Source of the DNA: Neospora caninum Liverpool
Lineage: Eukaryota; Apicomplexa; Conoidasida; Eucoccidiorida; Sarcocystidae
Reading direction: 5' to 3'
DNA: 64,000 nucleotides
NCBI RefSeq assembly: GCF_000208865.1
Contig: NC_018397.1
Span: 1,178,001-1,242,000, forward strand
Below, piece after piece: positions 57,601 to 64,000 of this stretch. A program made the translations under genes and the position numbers. Within the stretch, counting starts at the first letter, position 1. Each line of letters opens with the position of its first letter. The notes under the pieces were generated by a model that made no database searches, was not told where the DNA came from, and was given only the letters and a program-made list of their open reading frames with translations.

Positions 57601-60600
57601 TGTACTCAAACATATATATATATATATATATATATTTCTTTGGGATGTGTGGATGCGTGGTCTCGGCTTTGGTTTGCGTTTCTGTTTTCAGGGTCGCAGA
57701 GAGACGCGAGAGTGCGTTTTCTGCGTATCTCCGCGGAAGGTGGGAAGTTCTGGGAACGTGTGTGTGCGGCTTCTTGACGGCGATTCTTCTGTGCAGCCGT
57801 GCCGTTGTCGCGAACCTGTTGCCCAACGTCAACACTTTCAAGTACATACAGCTCGTCGGTGAGGAGAGGAAGTGACTGTTCTTTCGAAGCGGGGGCGCAG
57901 AGCCCTCAGACGAAAAAGACCGGACAGACGAAAGGAAGAAACAGACACTCCAGAAAGAGGGAAAAGACACACTTCAAAAAAGAACAGACGGGGGGGGACA
58001 GACCCTACAGACCCTAGCACGCGAGTCAGGACACTCTGAGTCTGAAGAAAAAACGCCCTCGCCGCCAAGGGCTCTATCTTCTCGTCACCCCTGTGTGGTG
58101 AGAAGATCAAATCTCAGCTCCACCTGCTTCTCCCCGTGGATGTGCCGCAGCGCTTTGTGCCTGTGCTCTCGCCTCGCGCCACTCTCGCGTTTTCCCAGCA
58201 CCCACTATTCGAACACGGATTTCTGTTTTCACATCTGTTAGCGAGAGAACCACTCAGATGCTCGAAGGATCCGTCCCAAAACATAGTCCCAGGAGCGAGG
58301 CGAAACCCTCCTTTATGCACGTTTTCTGGGCCGCCGCGCCTCGGCGATGTTGACTGCGGGCTGTCGGTCTTTCTGGGTTCCTGTGTCTCTGCAGACTTGG
58401 TCGACGATGTGACGCGTTTCCTGATTGTCGCCACAACCTTCTTCGCGATGATGCGAACGCTGCTTTTCCTCACGAATGCCAGTCTCTTTTTCTTCGTCGT
58501 CCAGCGCGCCCTGAAAACTGCGCTTCGCGAATTCTCAGGAGTTCACCTCGTGGCGATGCTCGCGATCCTGGGCGTCGCCGCCTCGAATTACCTGCTCGCA
58601 GGTGCGCGAACAAAAGCGGCTTCTTACGCGAAGCAAAGAGCGAGAGGAAACGAGAAGAGAAAAGAGTAAACGTAAAGAAAGAAGACACCGCGCCTGGCCT
58701 ATCCATCCATCTCAACGTAGACCACGCATCTCTATCTACACACCGATCCTGACATACATTTGCATACGTCTTGGGTGTGCATACATTTTTGCGTGCGTCG
58801 TTTTTGTGTAAAAGTCTTGATGTTTTGTCGACACATGCATGTGCAAATCAGCTGTGTAGATACAGGGCATGTACGTGTGTGGATGGATTTACGGATGCAT
58901 CCACCTGTCTACTGAATACTGTAGCGATCATTTAGTATCTGTGAGTGTATCCTTCTCTCTGGATTGATGCACCTAACTATGCAGGTATGTGCACGAATGA
59001 GTGTCGATCAGCCTGACGATGCGACCTCTGCAGTGCGCCTCTCTGTAGTTTCGGCGAGTGCGAGGCCCTCGCTTCTAGGGGAAGCGTCCGACCGCGTCCA
59101 TTCTCCTTTCCGAGGACGCGCCGCGTGTTTTCTCGCTAGTCTTTCTTTTGCTTCCTGTCCTCCGAACGCTCTCTCCATACTCAGCTCTATATCTACAAAA
59201 CATACAGATATATACATCTCTTGTTTTGAGCATTTGTGTATCTACGCCTCTCTGTTGATGTGTGGCTGTCGTGTGGGACGTATGCGTCGAGCTACGGGGA
59301 GACCTGCGAGTGTCTGGGAGTTTGCGCGGTGGCCTGTGTCAGGAGTGAAGGAGACGCCCTTTGGAACGTACGGAGATGCGATCTTTCAGACGCTTGCTCT
59401 TCTGTTCGGCTCGCCACTGCTCTTCACGTTTCCCCCCGTCGGCGCCCTGTACAACCTCGTCTTCATTCTCGTTTGGTGGACCATTCTTCTCCCGATGTTG
59501 ATTGCCCTCGTCGTCTACTCTGTTCGAAAGGTTATGGTCAAGACAGGCTTGAATGAAACGGAAATGCTCGGTGAGTTCGCCGGCCCAGAGACGCCCGTGT
59601 GTGTCTGCATGTGCGGCGTTTCTGTCTCCTCGGCGCGCTCGCTTCGCTTTCGCTTCCTCTTGGCGGCTCACAGCTGCAGGCAGCGAAGGTCTCGGATCGC
59701 GCCCGCTTCCCTGTGTGTGCGGGTCTTTCGTGGCGCGCGCGCGCGCCTCGTCTCGTGCTTCGGCATCTCGCTGCAGAGCGAGGGTTCGGCCTTTTACCTC
59801 GCTCCTGTCCTCACTAACCCTCACGAACGCCCTGTCCTTCTTCCTCGCGCCGTGGCAGCTCTCGCTTGTTCTTCCTTCTCTGAATCGCCTCGCGCTGGGG
59901 GAGTCTCCTGGAGGATCTCTCGTCGGGGTCTCGGCAGTGCAGTTGCGAGGCGCGTTGGCGACGTTTCTTCGAGGCTCTCTCCCTGCAGATGTTACCAGAT
60001 ACGTTTTCAGGCTCGCGGGAAAAAAGGCTCCGTCTGTGTGCGTGCGCAGGCGCCGAGATGGCTGACCAGGCCCGAGACTTCCTTGCAGAATTTGTCTTCT
60101 GCTGCGCCCCGGACCCTGGACGCCACGCGACTTCCGACGAGGTGGGCAGAAAACGAAAAGAAGCGTGGTCTTGGAGAGGAGGCAGAGTCGGGTGAAGAAG
60201 CGCGGAGAGCAGGAAAGCGGAGAGCAGTGACAACATGTATCGCAAATGTGCCTGTCCGGGGCACGAAGAACACTCCAAAAGGACTCGATTCCTCCACTCG
60301 TCTCTGATGCCCGTGCTCCTCTCTTCCGTCCTTTTCCCTTCCAAGATTCCCCACTCTCTCGCCTCTCTCTCCTTTCGGTTCTTTATGCTCTGTGTGTGTT
60401 TCCCCTTTTCTCTTTTTCTGTGCTGCACATTCCCTCCACTCTTCTCCCTCCTTTCCGCTCATGTCTCTCCTCCGCCCTCTCCTCCTTCGCGGCTCTCACG
60501 TGCGCTTCTCGTCGGTCTGCGCCTTGCTTCTGGGTCGTTTGGTGCAGAAGCGGCGTCTCCAGCAGAAAGAGGAGAAGGCAGAGATGCGGAGACAGGAGAA

Positions 60601-63600
60601 AGAGTCTCAGAGACAGATTGAAGAGAGTGGCGTGGCGGTCACAACGATTCCGGAGTCGAAGACGCGGCCGTCGCGGGTGTTGCTGTGTCTCCTCCTCGTC
60701 TTCTCCATCTTCTTCGTCGCCGGCGTCTCGCTCCTTTTTGACGCGCCTCGAGTCTACCGCGATCACACAGCCACCAGCCAACTCGAGAATCGACGCTTCC
60801 TGTCCACGGACCCGTTCGCGAGCAAGCGCCTTCTCGAACTCACGCCTCCTCTTGGATTCCGAGATGACCTCTGTGCGACAACCCGCGCACAGAACAGCCA
60901 AGGCGAACCAAGTGGAGACACCGCCGCACAGGCCGGCGGCAGCAACGGAGACTCGACAACTCAAGGCGAAGGCGCGCAGATTCTCAAGAACGTCCTCACT
61001 GCTCTCTCCGAGGTAAGCGCGACGAAAACGGCGAGAAACGAGCGTACGACTTCTCTCTTGACAGTTTCCGTCTCTCTCTATTGCGACGCTTTCCCCTCTC
61101 TGTGGACTTTCCCCTCTCTACACTTTCTTCCTTTCTTCTGTCTACACTTTCCTGTCTCTACACTTCCCTGTCTCCACACTTTCCCCTCTCTACACTTTCT
61201 TCTGTCTCTACACTTTCCTCTCTTTGGTGCCCTTCCCTCGCTTCTCGCGTTTCTTCTGGGCGGTCGCTCTCCCGTTCTCTGTTCGCCCTCTTCGCGTCTC
61301 GGCTCTCGGGCGTTGCCGACGCAGGCGCACGGATCCCCTCCTTGTGGGGAGGACGTCTTCCTGGCGAAGACAAAGGCCCTCAGCAGCGTGGGGTGCCTTT
61401 CGGCTCGCCCGTCACCAATCTCAGTCGCTCTTTCTCTCTTTAATTTCTCTCTTTCTGTATCTCTGTATCTCTCTCTTTTCCCCCTTCTATCTGCCTTTCT
61501 CTGTCTCTCGTCTTTGCTGGCTGTCTTCTCTCAGCCGTTGCCACGAACAATCACGCTGAAGGACGTCTCCTCTCTCCAGGGAATCTACGACTGGCTGCAG
61601 CACGTCCTCGCGGAAGAGATTTTGAACGCGGCCTACTCAGCACCGTACCTTTCCCATCGCGCCCCGCTCGCCAATCCCGGGGCTCTTCTGATCGCGCGGC
61701 GTGTCAGCCTGCAGTGCCGCGCGTCGACGTCGTCGCGTGAGTGAACGGCAAACCCCACAGCAGATAAGACGCCAAACTCTCTCTCGCCTTGGCACTTCTC
61801 TGTGCATCTTTTCCTCGGCGTCGCTTCTCCAAAATCCCTGCGATTTAGGTGCCGGCTTTGCTTGGATGGGCGAATCTGTTTGCCGCCTCTTTCGTCGCTC
61901 AATGCTGGGTCCAGTCCGCTTGGACCAGTCCCTGCCTGCCTCTGGTCTACCTCGTCGCCACTCCGCGTTTCCCTCTCCATTCTTCTCGCTCCTCATCCTT
62001 GCTCGGCTCTTGTCTCGCTTTCCTGTCTTTCCAGTGTATCGCATATGTCCCGTGACGCGCCTGGGAACCAGTTCCTTCTCGTCGGGCACGACGGAGACGT
62101 ACGGAGTGAACGGCGCGAAATTCACCGCCGATGTCGACGACCGCGTCTACCGTGTAGGTCTCTTCTTCACTTCGACTCTCGCGGGTGCGACCGGCGCTAC
62201 CGCCTCTGCCAAAAAGCGTTCCTCGTCTTCTGTTGACCCCGCTCCTGCCTCGCCTTCTGTTGACCCCGCTCCTGCCTCGCCTTCTGGTGATCCCGCTCCT
62301 GCCTCGCCCTCTGGTGATCCCGCTCCTGCCTCGCCTTCTGGTGATCCCGCTTCTGCTTCGTCTCCTGTTGATCCCGCCTTCTCTTCCTCTTCTGCGTCGC
62401 CTTCTCCCTCTTCTTTCTCGCCTTCCTCTTCCTCTTCATCCTCCCCTGGAGCTGCCGTGGTTTCAGCCGACAGTGCGCCTTCGCCCCTGTCGGCTGAAGC
62501 GCCGCTTCGTCGTCTTGCTTCGTCAGGTGTCTCTTCTCAGTCTCCGCGCAAACTGGGAGATCAAGGAGGTCTTTCTCGCATCGTCCCGCGCACTTCGCAG
62601 GTTGTGCGGACCAGCGCCGACCCTCTCGCTGACCTCTTGGGCTCCCCCAGGGCCGCTACGCTGAATCTTTCGGCCACAGAGTTTGCGGCTCTTTATCACG
62701 GCACCTCCAGCATGAAGGGAAAAATCGATCGCCTCAAAGAAGGCGGATTCTTGGATTACCAACTTGCGCAGCTCGATGTAGTCTGGGTGGACTTCAACGG
62801 AGACTCCGGTGTATACCTCCTCAACAAGGTATATGCCGAACGCCGAACTTGGCATCTGCGTGTACTTACTTGTGTACATTTACAGAGATGCATGTAAATG
62901 CTTGCATATATATATATATATATAAATATGTATAAATGTATAAATATATATGTATAGGACACTGCACGTCTCTGTGTGGACCATGGGGATCTCCCTCTGT
63001 GTGTACAAGTACATTTTGTATATGTTTATTTACACATCTTCTTTTTAGTGAGAGTAGAGCCCCAGGCTGGTGATTCCGATTTTATAGAGGAAGGGGCGGC
63101 TGCGTTCTGTGTCTCGCCTCTCAACTTGAGAACTGTGGGTTCAGCACGTCGAAAAGGTTCACGCCTCCGGTTCCTCAAAAAACAGGGAAAAGGGGCTGGC
63201 GCGCGCGCGGTGTTACACCTGGACTGTCGTCTTCCCTGCGTTAGGTGCCTCGCCTCGTTTTTTCCGCTCGTTTCGCGATGTCTGTCGTTTGCCCCGGCTT
63301 CCTTTGTCTCCCTGTCTCGGAGTGCCTTGCATTGTTGGTCTTCGAGTTCTTCGTGACGCGTTTTCACTGCTTTTTTCCTCGTGTGTTTGGCTTCCCAGGT
63401 GACCTTTGAGCTGGCGAATACGGGAGGCTTGACAGTGACGCCAGGAGTCGTCGCAGTTCCTTCGTGGACTCTGTCTCCCACTTCGGCGTCTGCCCATGCG
63501 TCGTTCGTCCTCGTTATGATAGCCTCCCTCTGTTTTCTCCTGTATATCCTCTACTCCTACCGCACAACCCAGAAGCGTGTCTACTCGTCTTCTCTCTTCA

Positions 63601-64000
63601 TCTTCCTGGACCTGCCGACGCTCATCTTCCTCTCGCTCTTTGTCTTCTTTTACGTCGCCCTCCTCAACGTGTCCTTCAACCCGGGATGGGAGTCGGCAGC
63701 TTCCATCGGCCTCGGCGTCTCCACTCAGACGCAAGACGCAACGATGCGCTCCGTCTCTGCTCTCTCGCGCCTCGCCTCCAACTTCCTCCCGGGGGCGAGC
63801 CCCCGTCACCTGGCCGGAGACAACGGAGACGCAGGCAGCGGGCTCGGAGACACTGGGACGCGACGGCGCCTGGGAGCGACAGGCTCGGCGCGCAGTGGGG
63901 AGGGACGAGGCGGAATCGCGCCGGCTCAAAAGAACGCTCGTTTGCGTTCTTCCTCATCCGTGGAGGTGCCCGCCGCCTCAGCCAACAGAGAAGAGGAACA
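54627..64000 (+). CDS. Tandem polycystin/TRPP-type cation channel (partial)
   Basis: Predicted cation channel. Exons: 54627-55659, 56330-56494, 56945-57125, 57692-57858, 58395-58601, 59343-59570, 60050-60141, 60548-61012, 61535-61736, 62035-62828, 63399 to the window edge; 1,378 residues so far, no stop reached. Start: first ATG of the frame, giving MRVFDEAKPASGPG. Unit 1: membrane segment ~51-70 (MCFVVFLVFFLTLFFAAAIL), Ser/Pro-rich lumenal insert, YEVNFRTLYGVPWG and FTQLPTGLIVP, then further segments (VSSFLVSIIVSGLFFLVTVC; VTRFLIVATTFFAMMRTLLF) and pore helix GDAIFQTLALLFGS with the last segment after it. A charged helix (KRRLQQKEEKAEMRRQEKE) leads to unit 2: segment ~735-757 (VLLCLLLVFSIFFVAGV), IYDWLQHVLAEEI, GALLIARRVSLQCRAS, VVWVDFNGDSGVYLLNK, VTFELANTGGLTVTPG, then SFVLVMIASLCFLLYILYSY. 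These match the polycystin (PKD2) fold. Units 1 and 2 could instead be two genes (see findings). Confidence 0.9.
55660..56329 (+). other. GC-AG intron 1 of the polycystin gene
   Basis: The donor reads ACAG|GCAAGT, the classic GC-AG consensus, and only this site gives the phase-1 end needed by the next exon (CTGCAG|GC GGC, 2-nt start). The nearest GT, four bases on, would shift the frame. The intron also contains a (GT)n run just after the donor and a (TA)n run at 55851-55900. Confidence 0.8.
55851..55900. repeat. (TA)n microsatellite
   Basis: Interrupted TA run in polycystin intron 1. Confidence 0.95.
57433..57635. repeat. Three (TA)n microsatellites in one intron
   Basis: TA runs at 57433-57458, 57508-57528 and 57612-57635, all in polycystin intron 57126-57691. 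Confidence 0.95.
62905..62956. repeat. (TA)n/(TAAA) microsatellite
   Basis: Interrupted TA-rich run in polycystin intron 62829-63398. Confidence 0.95.

Overview
The window looks like nuclear DNA from a coccidian apicomplexan, most likely Toxoplasma gondii or a very close relative. The evidence is: GC-rich intron-containing genes with GTAAG/GTGAG donors and pyrimidine-rich acceptors; very long Ser/Pro/Glu-rich insertions inside conserved proteins; many (TA)n microsatellites in introns; an RPL27A; and a membrane-anchored cyclic-nucleotide phosphodiesterase of the apicomplexan type. There is no bacterial operon structure, CRISPR, phage or transposon. Species and locus names are inference; no database was searched.

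Layout, left to right. (1) 0.97-1.77 kb, minus: RPL27A (uL15), two coding exons plus a probable 5'UTR intron. (2) 4.14-6.28 kb, plus: a small four-exon gene of about 174 residues, not recognised. (3) 6.3-10.1 kb, minus: exon-like pieces and short ORFs that I cannot join into a gene. (4) 10-13.35 kb: no recognised gene. (5) 13.35-25.82 kb, minus: a phosphodiesterase of about 17 exons and 1,650 residues, with six predicted membrane segments, a helical linker, a 603-residue low-complexity exon, and a complete PDEase catalytic domain. (6) 25.8-30.1 kb: a minisatellite, a 58-bp tandem duplication, and unresolved ORFs. (7) 30.11-50.08 kb, minus: an SHPRH/RAD5-type SNF2 ATPase with PHD and RING fingers, 17 coding exons and about 3,830 residues. 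Its reading frame depends on a 1.6-kb coding poly-Ser array that is broken by one extra base. (8) 51.1-54.6 kb: head-to-head intergenic region. (9) 54.63 kb to the window edge, plus: a polycystin/TRPP-type channel that appears to hold two successive channel units; the second runs off the window.

Gene models were built by hand from splice sites. Every exon boundary was checked for phase, and the phases close across the whole helicase and channel models (the helicase only if one array base is removed). In the PDE one exon end remains open. The genes do not form a pathway: a ribosomal protein, cyclic-nucleotide signalling, DNA repair/chromatin, and cation transport lie side by side as is usual in a eukaryotic genome. 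The most notable points are the tandem channel architecture with a GC-AG intron, the frame-breaking base in the poly-Ser array, a 37-nt PDE micro-exon, and an 800-bp minisatellite inside a helicase intron that creates large false ORFs.
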